From: Austwickia sp. TVS 96-490-7B | Lineage (GTDB): Bacteria > Actinomycetota > Actinomycetes > Actinomycetales > Dermatophilaceae | Direction of reading: 5' to 3' | DNA: 64,000 bases | Assembly: GCF_019331795.1 (NCBI RefSeq) | Contig: NZ_JAHPZL010000003.1 | Span: 553,877 to 617,876 of the forward strand | Part shown: piece by piece, positions 26,303 to 35,470 of the stretch | How the letters are laid out: each line of letters opens with the position of its first letter | Position numbering within the stretch: position 1 is the first letter of the stretch | The notes under the pieces: generated by a model | The model's database searches: none | What the model was told of the DNA's origin: nothing | What the model saw: the letters and a program-made list of their open reading frames with translations, nothing else | Made by a program: the position numbers and the translations under genes

Positions 26303-26988
26303 GTGCCGCTCCCAAACCAACCGGTGGCGACTAACCGGTCGGCGATGACCTGGCCGATCTGCGCTGACGGCAGGGACGCGTCGACCACCAGGTAGCGTGC
26401 TGGCTCGGCCTGCGCCAACGCCAAGAAATGTGCCCGGACCCGCTCGTGGAATCCGCCCACTTCCGCTTCTAACCGGTCCGGGTGGCCCGTACGTCGTGCC
26501 GCACCGACGTCGACTGCCACGTCCAGCAGCACGGTCAGGTCAGGGAGCAGACCGCCGGTCGCCCACAACGACAAGTCTTTGACTTCGTCGGCGCCCAAGG
26601 CCCGCCCTGCCCCCTGGTAGGCGATCGAGGAGTCCATGAACCGGTCGGTGATGACATCCTGGCCGGCCTCCAACGCTGGCCGGATCACGGTGTCCACGTG
26701 GTGCGCCCGATCGGCAGCAAAGAGCAATGCCTCAGCGCGCGCCGACACCGCGCCCCCATGCAGCAACACTTCACGGACCCGCTCGCCCAGCTCGGTGCCT
26801 CCTGGCTCCCGAGTCACCACGAACTCGCGCCCATGCGCCGCCAACCATCTCGTCAACCGGGCGATCTGCGTCGATTTTCCGGCGCCGTCACCACCTTCAA
26901 ACGCGATGAGCACTCCCCGGCGGGGCTGCGAAGAGGATGTGGCTGACCGATCCTGTGCTGTCACATCAGGCAGCCTAGGGCAGGACAC
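26299..26988 (-). CDS. tmk: Thymidylate kinase
   Basis: The 229-residue enzyme phosphorylates dTMP to dTDP. It shows the P-loop EGGDGAGKST (residues 31-40), the DR(H/Y)-like TREPGGTELGERVREVLL segment that binds dTMP, DRFMDSSIAYQGAGR, and a lid region with PDLTVLLDVAVDVGAARR. The first ~24 residues are a non-conserved polar extension, so the true start could be slightly further in. It is translationally coupled to holB downstream. Confidence 0.93.
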   Translation of the reverse strand: MSCPRLPDVTAQDRSATSSSQPRRGVLIAFEGGDGAGKSTQIARLTRWLAAHGREFVVTREPGGTELGERVREVLLHGGAVSARAEALLFAADRAHHVDTVIRPALEAGQDVITDRFMDSSIAYQGAGRALGADEVKDLSLWATGGLLPDLTVLLDVAVDVGAARRTGHPDRLEAEVGGFHERVRAHFLALAQAEPARYLVVDASLPSAQIGQVIADRLVATGWFGSGT

Positions 26989-27070
26989 CGACAGGGCAGG
27001 ACCCCCAGTCTCACGGTGGGGACACCCGGACAGACTGCGCGCGCCGGACCCCTCAATGGGGAGCGGCGCG

Positions 27071-27114
27071 CGATGAGCAGCGGGTCAGCAAACGATGAGC
27101 AGCGGGTCAGCAAT
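27071..27114. repeat. Tandem 22-bp duplication at the stop of the YjfB-like gene
   Basis: Units 27071-27092 and 27093-27114 match at 21 of 22 positions. The second contains the stop codon (27107-27109) of the small gene, so the duplication sits at its 3' end. Confidence 0.75.
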
Positions 27115-27298
27115 AGGTATTGACGTGGCGCCCCAGGGCGCCTTCGGTAGCTAGCGGAAGAGCCAACGAATCCAACAGTTTCGTGGCGGCAGCGCCCTGC
27201 GTGTCCATCGCCTTTTTCAGGACGGAGATCTGCGCGTCGGCCATCGCCGCATCCGCGCGGCTACCCAAGACTGACTGAGCGAGTGCGGCGACATCCAT
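27107..27298 (-). CDS. YjfB-family putative motility protein
   Basis: From the ATG at 27298 (AGGAG about 10 bases upstream) the 63-residue product reads MDVAALAQSVLGSRADAAMA, then AQISVLKKAMDTQGAAATKLLDSL and a short HVNTYC tail. This fits the YjfB family (a short all-helical protein annotated as putative motility protein), with the conserved ISVLKKAMD..G block intact. The biochemical role is not established. Its presence suggests the organism has, or had, flagella. None of the neighbouring genes is flagellar. Confidence 0.72.
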   Translation of the reverse strand: MDVAALAQSVLGSRADAAMADAQISVLKKAMDTQGAAATKLLDSLALPLATEGALGRHVNTYC

Positions 27299-27508
27299 GT
27301 CGGTGGAATCTCCTGTCAGGCATCGTGTGCGGACTTGAGGTCCGCCTTGTCGGGGTGGTGCCGGTGTGGGGCCGGTGTCGCACTTCTCATCGGCGATACA
27401 CCCGCACTGCTGAGCTTGCACCCCCGATGACCTGCGAAAGCGCTGCGGCAGCGGGCTTCTCGGCAGTGTCGAGGATCGTTGTCAGGTCAGCGCCACTGCG
27501 ATACGACG

Positions 27509-27548
27509 CCTGGGGGCCGCCCACGGTCACCCGTAGCCGGCCCCCAGG
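27509..27548 (-). terminator. Hairpin downstream of topA
   Basis: Arms CCTGGGGGCCG (27509-27519) and CGGCCCCCAGG (27538-27548) are perfect complements, about 28 bases after the topA stop. There is no T-run. Confidence 0.65.
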
Positions 27549-27575
27549 TCGATCACTGCGCAGAAAGGCCAGTTA

Positions 27576-30455
27576 CTACGCAGTATCGGTGTTCTTCGTC
27601 GCGGCTTTCTTCGCGGTGGTTTTTTTGGCGGTGGTTTTCTTCGCTGTGCCTGTCCCTGTCGTTGCGGTCTTCTTCGCAGTGGTCTTCTTCGCTGCCGTCT
27701 TCGACGTACCGGCGGTCTTCGACGTACCGGCGGTCTTCGACGTACCAGCCGCCTTGGACGTGGACTTGGTGGTCTTCTTCGCTGCGCGTTTCCGCGTCAC
27801 CGGCCCCTTGGCCCGTTTGTCCGCGAGGAGTTCATAGGCGCGGTCTGCCGTCAAGGTGTCGGGGTCGTCGTCGCGCCGTAGGGTCGCGTTGGTCTCCCCA
27901 TCAGTGACGTACGGGCCGAAACGGCCATCTTTGACCACGACCGGTTTGCCACTGACCGGGTCGGGATCGAACGACGCCAACGGCGGTTTCGCCGCTGCTC
28001 GGCCCCGCTGCTTGGGCTGGGCGTAAATCGCCAACGCCTCGTCGAGGGTGATGTCGAACAGCCGCTCTTCGCTGTCCAAGGTGCGCGAGTCGGTGCCCTT
28101 TTTCAGGTAGGGACCGTAGCGGCCGTTCTGCGCGGTGATCTCCACCCCTTCAGCGTCTGTGCCCAATGTCCGGGGCAGACTGAGCAGTTTCAGCGCAGTG
28201 TCGAGGTCGACGGTGGCTAGGTCCATGCTGGCAAAGAGCGACGCGGTCCCCGGCTTGGGTTTGGCTTTGCCCTTGAGTGCGTCCTCCTCGTCGGTGAGGA
28301 CCTCCGTGACGTAGGGGCCATACCGTCCGGCGCGGGCGACGATCTTGCGACCCGTGGCGGGGTTGGTGCCCAGTTCACGGCCGTCGTCGGAGGCCACCTC
28401 AAGCAGTTCACGAGCTTTTGCTGGGGTGAGTTCGTCCGGAGCCAGATCTTCCCGCAGGGTGGCGCGGCGCGTCTTGACGTCCTCAGTAGCGACGTGGTCA
28501 GCGATTTCCCCGGTGGCGGGGTCGACACCGACCGGAGCGACTTCTTCGACGTACGGGCCGTAGCGACCGACCCGCACCACCATGCCGTCGCCGAGAGGGA
28601 TCGTCGAGATCTCCTTAGCGTCGATGTCACCGAGGTCGTCGACGAGTTCACGCAGACCTTCACCGTCGCGGGCCTGGTCGCCGAAGTAGAACCGAGTGAG
28701 CCAGTCGACCCGGCCGCGAGAGCCGCCCGCGATCTCGTCGAGATCTTCTTCCATCCGCGCAGTGAACTCGTAATCGACGAGTTGCGCGAAATGCGTCTCC
28801 AACAGTTGCGTGACCGCAAAAGCCAACCAGGTGGGCACCAGGGCGCTGCCCCGTTTGGTGACATAGCCGCGATCTTGGATGGTGGCGATCGTCGCGGCGT
28901 ACGTGGAGGGGCGGCCGATGCCTTTTTCTTCCATCGCAGCCACCATCGTCGCTTCGGTGTACCGAGCAGGTGGGGTCGTCTCGTGCCCGTCAGCGCTGGT
29001 GTCACGCACCTCGACGCCGAGACCGACGCTGACCTTCGGTAGGCGACGCTCCTCCGCGCGAGCCGCAGCACGGGCCAGATCGTCGTCATCGCGGCCCTCG
29101 TCGTACGCCGCGAGGAAACCCCGGAAGGTGATGACCGTGCCGCTGGCGCTGAACTCGGCGCGGCGATGTGGCGCACCGGTCAGGTCCACGCCGAGACGCA
29201 CCGTCGCAGTCGAGCCGCTGGCATCAGCCATCTGACTGGCGACCGTGCGTTTCCAAATGAGCTCATACAGGTCGAACTCTTGGCCGCGCAGCTCCCCCGC
29301 GACCTGCGCTGGCGTGCGGAACCGGTCACCGGCCGGTCGGATCGCCTCGTGAGCTTCCTGGGCGTTCTTGACTTTCTTCTCGTAGCGGCGCGGCCGGTCC
29401 GGCACATACGCGGCGCCGTACATGTCGCGGGCTTGGGTGCGAGCCGCCGTTAAGGCCGAATCGGACAGCGTCGTGGAGTCCGTACGCATATAGGTGATGT
29501 AGCCGCCCTCATACAGGCGTTGCGCGACAGACATGCAGGTGCGCGACGTCATCCGCAATTTGCGGCCCGCTTCCTGCTGGAGCGTGGACGTGGTAAACGG
29601 CGCGTACGGACGGCGCGTATAGGGCTTCTCGGCCACATCAATCACGGTGGCCTGCGCAGCGAGCGTCGCGGCAGCCACCGCGCGCGCCGCCGCCTCATCA
29701 AGATGCACCAACGCGTCAGAACGCAACACACCCGTGTCGTCGAAGTCCCGCCCCACCGCGACCCGGGCCCCGTCCAGAGCGACAAGTTTCGCGTCGAAAC
29801 TTTCCTTGCCTGCCGCGAAAGTGCCCTCAACATCCCAGTACGACGCCGACCGGAACGCCATACGTTCCCGTTCCCGTTCGACGACCATCCGGGTCACCAC
29901 CGACTGAACCCGACCGGCAGACAAGCCCTGACGGACCTTACGCCACAACACCGGGGACACCTCGTAGCCGTAAAGACGGTCGAGGATACGACGGGTCTCC
30001 TGAGCATCAACGAGCCGATTGTCCAGGTCACGAGTCTCATGGAGCGCCCGCTGGATCGCTTCTTTGGTGATCTCGTGGAACACCATGCGCCGTACCGGAA
30101 TCTTCGGTTTGAGGACTTCCAACAGATGCCAGGCGATCGCTTCGCCTTCGCGGTCCTCATCGGTCGCCAGGTACAGCTCGTCGGATTCCTTCATGAGCCG
30201 CCGCAGCTCAGTGACTCGGCGTTTCTTGTCAGCGTCAACGACGTAATACGGCTCGAAGTCGTGATCGACGTCGACCGCGAACCGACCGTACGGGCCCTTC
30301 TTCATGTCGGCGGGCAGCTCAGAGGGGTTGGGCAGGTCGCGGATGTGCCCCGAGGAGGCTTCGACGGTATAGCCCTCGCCCAGGTAAGCGGCGATGTTCT
30401 TGACCTTGTTCGGCGACTCAACGATGACGAGTCGGCGGAGTGCACTTCCTGCCAC
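27576..30455 (-). CDS. topA: DNA topoisomerase I
   Basis: I start at the GTG at 30455 (AGGAAA upstream). A longer in-frame start exists at 30527. The 959 residues begin with the Toprim domain (LVIVESPNK, then the acidic ATDEDREGEA). The catalytic Tyr lies in GYITYMRTDST (near residue 320). Repeated C-terminal modules with 'GRYGPYV' sequences follow; they bind single-stranded DNA and lack zinc-finger Cys, as in mycobacteria. The enzyme relaxes negative supercoils. The last ~75 residues are Lys/Ala/Thr-rich and include three copies of AGTSKT encoded by 18-bp repeats (27708-27755), a basic tail typical of actinobacterial TopA. Confidence 0.95.
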   Translation of the reverse strand: MAGSALRRLVIVESPNKVKNIAAYLGEGYTVEASSGHIRDLPNPSELPADMKKGPYGRFAVDVDHDFEPYYVVDADKKRRVTELRRLMKESDELYLATDEDREGEAIAWHLLEVLKPKIPVRRMVFHEITKEAIQRALHETRDLDNRLVDAQETRRILDRLYGYEVSPVLWRKVRQGLSAGRVQSVVTRMVVERERERMAFRSASYWDVEGTFAAGKESFDAKLVALDGARVAVGRDFDDTGVLRSDALVHLDEAAARAVAAATLAAQATVIDVAEKPYTRRPYAPFTTSTLQQEAGRKLRMTSRTCMSVAQRLYEGGYITYMRTDSTTLSDSALTAARTQARDMYGAAYVPDRPRRYEKKVKNAQEAHEAIRPAGDRFRTPAQVAGELRGQEFDLYELIWKRTVASQMADASGSTATVRLGVDLTGAPHRRAEFSASGTVITFRGFLAAYDEGRDDDDLARAAARAEERRLPKVSVGLGVEVRDTSADGHETTPPARYTEATMVAAMEEKGIGRPSTYAATIATIQDRGYVTKRGSALVPTWLAFAVTQLLETHFAQLVDYEFTARMEEDLDEIAGGSRGRVDWLTRFYFGDQARDGEGLRELVDDLGDIDAKEISTIPLGDGMVVRVGRYGPYVEEVAPVGVDPATGEIADHVATEDVKTRRATLREDLAPDELTPAKARELLEVASDDGRELGTNPATGRKIVARAGRYGPYVTEVLTDEEDALKGKAKPKPGTASLFASMDLATVDLDTALKLLSLPRTLGTDAEGVEITAQNGRYGPYLKKGTDSRTLDSEERLFDITLDEALAIYAQPKQRGRAAAKPPLASFDPDPVSGKPVVVKDGRFGPYVTDGETNATLRRDDDPDTLTADRAYELLADKRAKGPVTRKRAAKKTTKSTSKAAGTSKTAGTSKTAGTSKTAAKKTTAKKTATTGTGTAKKTTAKKTTAKKAATKNTDTA

Positions 30456-30892
30456 AGTTCGCGTTTCCTGTTCGTCTAGCCACGTACGGCGGATTCGTCG
30501 CCGTTTCGACGTGGATGCCCCGGACACGATACGACCGATCGGGTCGCGCCCCGAGCGTAGCGCTCACCCCAACCTGCGCTGTCGTCGGACCCGCCGGTGA
30601 TCGCAGATGTGCATCCCGGTGCGGTCAGGGCGAGCGTTCGCGCATCCACCCGATGCACCCCACCGGGGTGACAGAGTGTCAGGAAGGTCAAATCTCGGTC
30701 AGGGAACGGCATGCCCCCTTGTCCACTCCAGCCACTCCCCTTACGTTGCCAACACGTCGGTGTGGTGGAGATCACTTCACCGGTCGTGGTTCGACGGACG
30801 GCGTTGTCCGTGACCACCGCACTATTCAGGTCGCCCAGGACGATGCCCCCACGTACGCCCCCGTACTTCACGTGCCGTGCCGAAGGAGTGCC

Positions 30893-33049
30893 ATGCCAGT
30901 CCATCCGACCCGCCACACTCTGCACCGACCCACCTGCGATGATCCCCGCACCCACCCGCGACGACGCCGTACTCGCGCCGTCACCGCCCTCCTCGCTCTC
31001 CCTCTGATCACCCTCGGTGGTGCGGCCCCCGAAGCCGCCGCCACCCCACCCGCCACGACCACCCCAACCGCCACCTCACCGACCTACCTCGTCGGACGCG
31101 GACTAGCTGACATCACCGGCGAACCCGGCGAAAACGGCATGCTCGGCTACGGCGACTCCACCCAAAAAACCAGCGGCATCCACATGCGGCAACACGCCCG
31201 AGCCTTCGTCATCGTCGACCCGCACACCGGCACCCGCCTGCTTTACCTCCTCGGCGACATGCTCACCGGCGAATCAAAAATCCGCCGCGACGTGCTCACC
31301 GCGCTCGCCGACCGCTACGGCAGCAGGTACGGCGAAGCAAACGTCATGATCGGCGGCATCCACACCCACGCCACTCCCGGCGGCACCGGCGAATACAGCC
31401 TGTACAACGTCACCACGATGGGCACTCATCAGGACACCTTCACCGCGGTCAAGGACGGCTTGCTCGCTGCGGTCGATCGCGCCGAAGCGGACCTGGCACC
31501 CACCAGGATCAACGTGAGCAGTAGCGCCCTGACCAACGCCAGCGTCAACCGCAGCCGGTTGGCCTTTGATCGCAACCCCGACGAGCTCACCGCTCGCCTC
31601 CCCGACGGGATCGATCCCCGATCGGTCACATTGACCTTTGACCGCGCGGGCGCCACCGTCGGCGCGATCAACTGGTTTGCCGTCCACCCCACCAGTCTCA
31701 CCAGCAAAAACACCCTGATCTCCACCGACAACAAGGGGTACGCCGAATGGTTGTGGGAACGCGGACGAGCTGGCGTCGACTATGAAGCCATCAACCAGGG
31801 CGGCAGCCCCGCGATGGTCGCCGGGTTTGCCATCAGCAACGGCGGTGATGCCACCGCGAACCTCGGCTTGAAGCCAGGCACCGGCCCCACCACCGACCAG
31901 TTCGACAACATGCGAATCATCGGCCAACGCCAATTCGACGCGGCGTACGGACAGCTGAAGGGTCCCCGCACCGCCGTGACCGGTCCGCTGGACTCACGCA
32001 TCATCTACGTCGACATGCAACACGCCTCCGCGCCAGCAGCATTCACCCGCACCGGTCATGACGAGTCCACGTGCCGGGCCACCCTCGGCGCGGCTTTCGG
32101 AGCGTCCAGCACGGAGGACGGCGGTGGCGGTGCCACCTTCCTGGCCGAAGGGGTCGATGGCAACCCGTTCTTCGCGGTGCTGACCAAGCCGACGTACGAC
32201 GCCGACCCGGCATTCCGGCAGTGCCAGTCCCCCAAAGCAACCCTGTTTGAATCTGGCGCACTGGACGGGGTCCAAACGGTTGTGCCGGTGCAGGTCTTCC
32301 GGATCGGTGATGTCTATCTCCTCGGGATGCCCGGAGAAATGACTGCGGGCACTGGAATTCGCCTGCAAGACACTCTGGCCGCCGCCCTCGGCACCACCGC
32401 CGACAAAGTGATCCTGCAAGGCGTGACCAATGCCTATTCCCACTACTTCACCACCCCGGAGGAATACGACCGGCAGGACTATGAAGGCGGCGCCACGATC
32501 TTCGGCAAATGGACCACCCCCACCTTCCAAGGTGTGGTGGATCGGCTGGGCCGTGACCTGCGTGACGGGCGAGCCACTCCGATCGGGACTCCACCAGCGC
32601 CACGAGCGAGCGTGGAAAGCGCCGTCGGGAAAGTCCTCCTGGACTCCCCCAGCCCGGAACATCAGTACGGCGACCAGATCGATGGCACCCCCGGATTGCC
32701 CGACACCCCGGGCGCCCCGACCACTGCCAGCGTGGCGCCCGGCGGACATGCCAGCGCCGTATTTGTTGGCGCCCATCCCAACAACAGCGTGCATCGGCGC
32801 AGCAGTCTGATGCAGGTGGAACGACGTGATGGCGACCGGTGGGTGCGGATTGCTGACGACAACGACTTCGCCACGTCCTTCGCCTGGGCCCGCTCCGGGA
32901 TCGCCGCCTCAACTGTCACCCTGACCTGGGCAGTTCCAGCTGACACTCCGGCCGGGACCTACCGGCTGGTCTATACCGGCGACGCCAAAGATGCCGCTGG
33001 CCAGATCAGCGCGATCCGCGGCGAAGGACACCCGTTCCACGTCGGGTGA
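30893..33049 (+). CDS. Secreted neutral/alkaline ceramidase homologue
   Basis: The ATG at 30893 has AAGGAG 5 bases upstream, and the 718-residue protein starts with a basic signal peptide (hydrophobic core 29-43, cleavage probably after AAA). The family N-terminal domain follows: VGRGLADITG, Zn-ligand region GIHTHATPGG (His157, His159) and WFAVHPTS (His265). A C-terminal beta domain ends at the stop. Family members hydrolyse ceramide to sphingosine and fatty acid outside the cell. The segment equivalent to the nucleophile motif GDVSPN reads GGDATANLGLKPG, with Thr321 where Ser is expected, so activity may differ. Host skin or membrane sphingolipids are plausible substrates (inference). Confidence 0.85.
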   Translation: MPVHPTRHTLHRPTCDDPRTHPRRRRTRAVTALLALPLITLGGAAPEAAATPPATTTPTATSPTYLVGRGLADITGEPGENGMLGYGDSTQKTSGIHMRQHARAFVIVDPHTGTRLLYLLGDMLTGESKIRRDVLTALADRYGSRYGEANVMIGGIHTHATPGGTGEYSLYNVTTMGTHQDTFTAVKDGLLAAVDRAEADLAPTRINVSSSALTNASVNRSRLAFDRNPDELTARLPDGIDPRSVTLTFDRAGATVGAINWFAVHPTSLTSKNTLISTDNKGYAEWLWERGRAGVDYEAINQGGSPAMVAGFAISNGGDATANLGLKPGTGPTTDQFDNMRIIGQRQFDAAYGQLKGPRTAVTGPLDSRIIYVDMQHASAPAAFTRTGHDESTCRATLGAAFGASSTEDGGGGATFLAEGVDGNPFFAVLTKPTYDADPAFRQCQSPKATLFESGALDGVQTVVPVQVFRIGDVYLLGMPGEMTAGTGIRLQDTLAAALGTTADKVILQGVTNAYSHYFTTPEEYDRQDYEGGATIFGKWTTPTFQGVVDRLGRDLRDGRATPIGTPPAPRASVESAVGKVLLDSPSPEHQYGDQIDGTPGLPDTPGAPTTASVAPGGHASAVFVGAHPNNSVHRRSSLMQVERRDGDRWVRIADDNDFATSFAWARSGIAASTVTLTWAVPADTPAGTYRLVYTGDAKDAAGQISAIRGEGHPFHVG

Positions 33050-33091
33050 CCTGCGCCGGGTGGTCTGCGCCAGTGAGCGGCGGCGCCAAGG

Positions 33092-34627
33092 TTATGCCGG
33101 ACGCAAAAAACCATCCGCGATCAGCTGGTGGATCGTCGGCCACGCCTCGGCGATGACCTGTGCGACCGGGCGTTCCACCAATGCAGCAATCGCTCCGAGC
33201 GCCTGACCTGCGGTGAGCTCACCATCGCAGACACCGACAAAAGCGGCCACCACCGTGTCGACCTGGACCGCCGCGCCCAGTCCCCCGCCCTGCCGGATCC
33301 GAATCACCGCAGGGTCGGGGGCACCGGGCCGACCAAAGCGTTCCTCGGTGACATCGTCCGCGACCTGCCATGCCCGTTCCAACACTCCAGATACGCCGTG
33401 CTCAGCCAGCCAGATGCGCGCCTGCAATGCTGCCCACACCGTCGGACCCATGGGTGAAGCCACCGGGCCAGTGTGCTCCACCACCTCGATAAACGGTGCT
33501 CTGACCTGCCCATCTGCTGAGTCCGGCCGATGCAGGGTGATCACCCCAAAACCGATCTCCTGGACCTGCCGCTGCGCGAAATCGTCAATCCAGGCCCCCA
33601 TCAAGTCATCATGCGCAGCACTACCAGGTTGCAGCCCACCGTCCCGGATCCAGGTACGCGCATACTCCCAAGGCTCTTGGGTGTCCCGTTGGACGACACA
33701 GGCATCCAGACCGGTCCCGTCCAACCACTCATCCCACACCTCCCGCCCACTCTGCCCCGCCCGCACCTCCCAGTTGCCCAGCAAGTGGGCTATGCCTCCC
33801 GGGCGTAACCGGTCGCCCACCTGACCGACCAGGTCAGCGACGATCCGGTCACCGGTCAACCCCCCATCGCGATAGTCATAGCGCGGGACGCCCGGCTGGC
33901 GCGGAGTGATCACGAACGGCGGGTTGCTCACCACCAGATCGAAGGTCTCCTGCGCCACCGGTTCAAAGAGACTGCCCGCCCGCAGATCCCACTGCTGCCC
34001 AGCCAAGGCCGCATTGAACGCCGCAAAAGCCAACGCCCGCCGCGAGATATCAGTGGCCACCACCTCGCCGCAATGGCCGTGCAGGTGCAACGCCTGCACC
34101 CCGCACCCGGTGCCCAAATCCAACGCGCGCGCCACCGTCGGCCGCGGCGTCCACGACGCCAACGTCGCTGACGCGCCACCAATCCCCAGCACATGATCCG
34201 GCGCCAACGGCCCACCCGTGGCCATCTCCCCCAGATCTGATGTCACCCACCAGTGATGGGTCTCGTCGCCGTACGGACGCAGGTCACATGCGGCGCGCAG
34301 CCTCGCACCGGGCGCGCCCTCCACCCCGGGAAGCACCAGCCCCAACCGGGCCAGCCCTTCACCTCCGGTCCGAGGAAATGCTGCCGCCACCTGCGCGACC
34401 GGCAGCTCGGCACCCAAGGTAAACAAGGCCACCGCCGTACCCAACGGGCTGTCATCCCCGGCAAGGCGGCGCCGCGCGGGCATGGTGAGTTCGTGGTGTA
34501 GCGCTGCAGCCGCCTGAGCACCCAGGAGCGAATGCACCCCGTCGACGGTCATGTCGAGTTCGGTGAGGTCGTCCCGCAATCGGTCGATCAGGGCAAGGTC
34601 ACGCTGAGGTACGTCGGTGGTGATCAT
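33092..34627 (-). CDS. Class I SAM-dependent methyltransferase (PrmC/RsmC-like) with N-terminal domain
   Basis: The 511-residue protein has an N-terminal helical domain (to ~150, DUF7059-like by position), then a Rossmann methyltransferase: ARALDLGTGCGVQALHL (SAM-binding motif I), VVATDIS, and the catalytic-loop DLVVSNPPFVI. NPPF is characteristic of enzymes methylating amide or exocyclic amino groups (proteins, rRNA, DNA). A C-terminal ~130-residue region follows. Its exact target is unknown. An alternative GTG start at 34672 has a strong AGGAGG, though only 3 bases away. The gene converges on the ceramidase gene. Confidence 0.83.
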   Translation of the reverse strand: MITTDVPQRDLALIDRLRDDLTELDMTVDGVHSLLGAQAAAALHHELTMPARRRLAGDDSPLGTAVALFTLGAELPVAQVAAAFPRTGGEGLARLGLVLPGVEGAPGARLRAACDLRPYGDETHHWWVTSDLGEMATGGPLAPDHVLGIGGASATLASWTPRPTVARALDLGTGCGVQALHLHGHCGEVVATDISRRALAFAAFNAALAGQQWDLRAGSLFEPVAQETFDLVVSNPPFVITPRQPGVPRYDYRDGGLTGDRIVADLVGQVGDRLRPGGIAHLLGNWEVRAGQSGREVWDEWLDGTGLDACVVQRDTQEPWEYARTWIRDGGLQPGSAAHDDLMGAWIDDFAQRQVQEIGFGVITLHRPDSADGQVRAPFIEVVEHTGPVASPMGPTVWAALQARIWLAEHGVSGVLERAWQVADDVTEERFGRPGAPDPAVIRIRQGGGLGAAVQVDTVVAAFVGVCDGELTAGQALGAIAALVERPVAQVIAEAWPTIHQLIADGFLRPA

Positions 34628-34684
34628 GCTTCGAGTCTGACCGACCACACCAGCACCTGCCGACGAGGCCACATCCCTCCTCGA

Positions 34685-35470
34685 TCAGCTCGGCAATCCG
34701 CGAGACTGGACGACATGCGCCGCCACCGCCCGCAACTTCATGTTTTTATCCTGGGAATAGCGACGCAGCACCGCGAATGACTGGTCGGTGGTCAAATCGA
34801 AGCGTTCCATCAGGATGCCCTGGGCCAAACCGATCAGGTGCCGCCCATCCATGGCCTCCCGCAACCCGCTCTCGGTGCGGGCCGCAGACAAAGCCACGGA
34901 TGCATGACCTGCGAAAATCGCGGCCAGGGTAGCGTCTTCATGGTCAAACTGGTGGGGCTGAGCGCCATACAGGTTCAATGAGCCGATCGTCTCGGCCTGC
35001 GTAAACAGCCGCACCGACAGGACACTGCGAATCCCCAGATCCACCACCTGACGGCACCAGGCCTGCCAGCGAGTTTCCGTGACGGTGTCGGCGATGATGA
35101 ACGTGCTGTGATCATCAATGGCTTCCAGGCATGGTCCTTCGCCGACAGCGAGTTGCAAATCATCGGCCTGTTGGACCAACGGATCGCTGACCGCCGCGGT
35201 CTCCACCTTGTTACCGCGATGGACCACCATCACTCCACACATCTGCGCTCCGGCAGCTTCACAGGCCATCTCCGCGATGCTCTGCAAGGTGTCCGTCACA
35301 TCGCCCTGCGCATGCAGGTGACGGGCGATATCCGCGAAGTCTGATGCATTAGGGGAGGTCGCCTTCGGCGCCCTCGACTCAGTGACCTCTCGTTCCACGG
35401 CACCCACCTTAACTGTCGGCGCCATGATGTCCTGATCGGCGAGAACATCCCGGTTCTCCTGCAACGTCAC
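34685..35470 (-). CDS. GAF-ANTAR transcription antitermination regulator
   Basis: The 261-residue protein has a GAF domain (about 60-190: DTLQSIAEMACEAAGAQMCGVMVVHRG through SVLSVRLFTQAETIGSLNLYGAQPHQF) and a C-terminal ANTAR domain (GRHLIGLAQGILMERFDLTTDQSFAVLRRYSQDKNMKLRAVAAHVV). ANTAR proteins bind dual-hexaloop RNA hairpins to prevent termination. The GAF domain would sense a ligand or redox state. Its start overlaps the stop of the sigma factor gene upstream (ATGA), so both are expressed together. This coupling points to a stress-response unit. Confidence 0.9.
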   Translation of the reverse strand: MTLQENRDVLADQDIMAPTVKVGAVEREVTESRAPKATSPNASDFADIARHLHAQGDVTDTLQSIAEMACEAAGAQMCGVMVVHRGNKVETAAVSDPLVQQADDLQLAVGEGPCLEAIDDHSTFIIADTVTETRWQAWCRQVVDLGIRSVLSVRLFTQAETIGSLNLYGAQPHQFDHEDATLAAIFAGHASVALSAARTESGLREAMDGRHLIGLAQGILMERFDLTTDQSFAVLRRYSQDKNMKLRAVAAHVVQSRGLPS

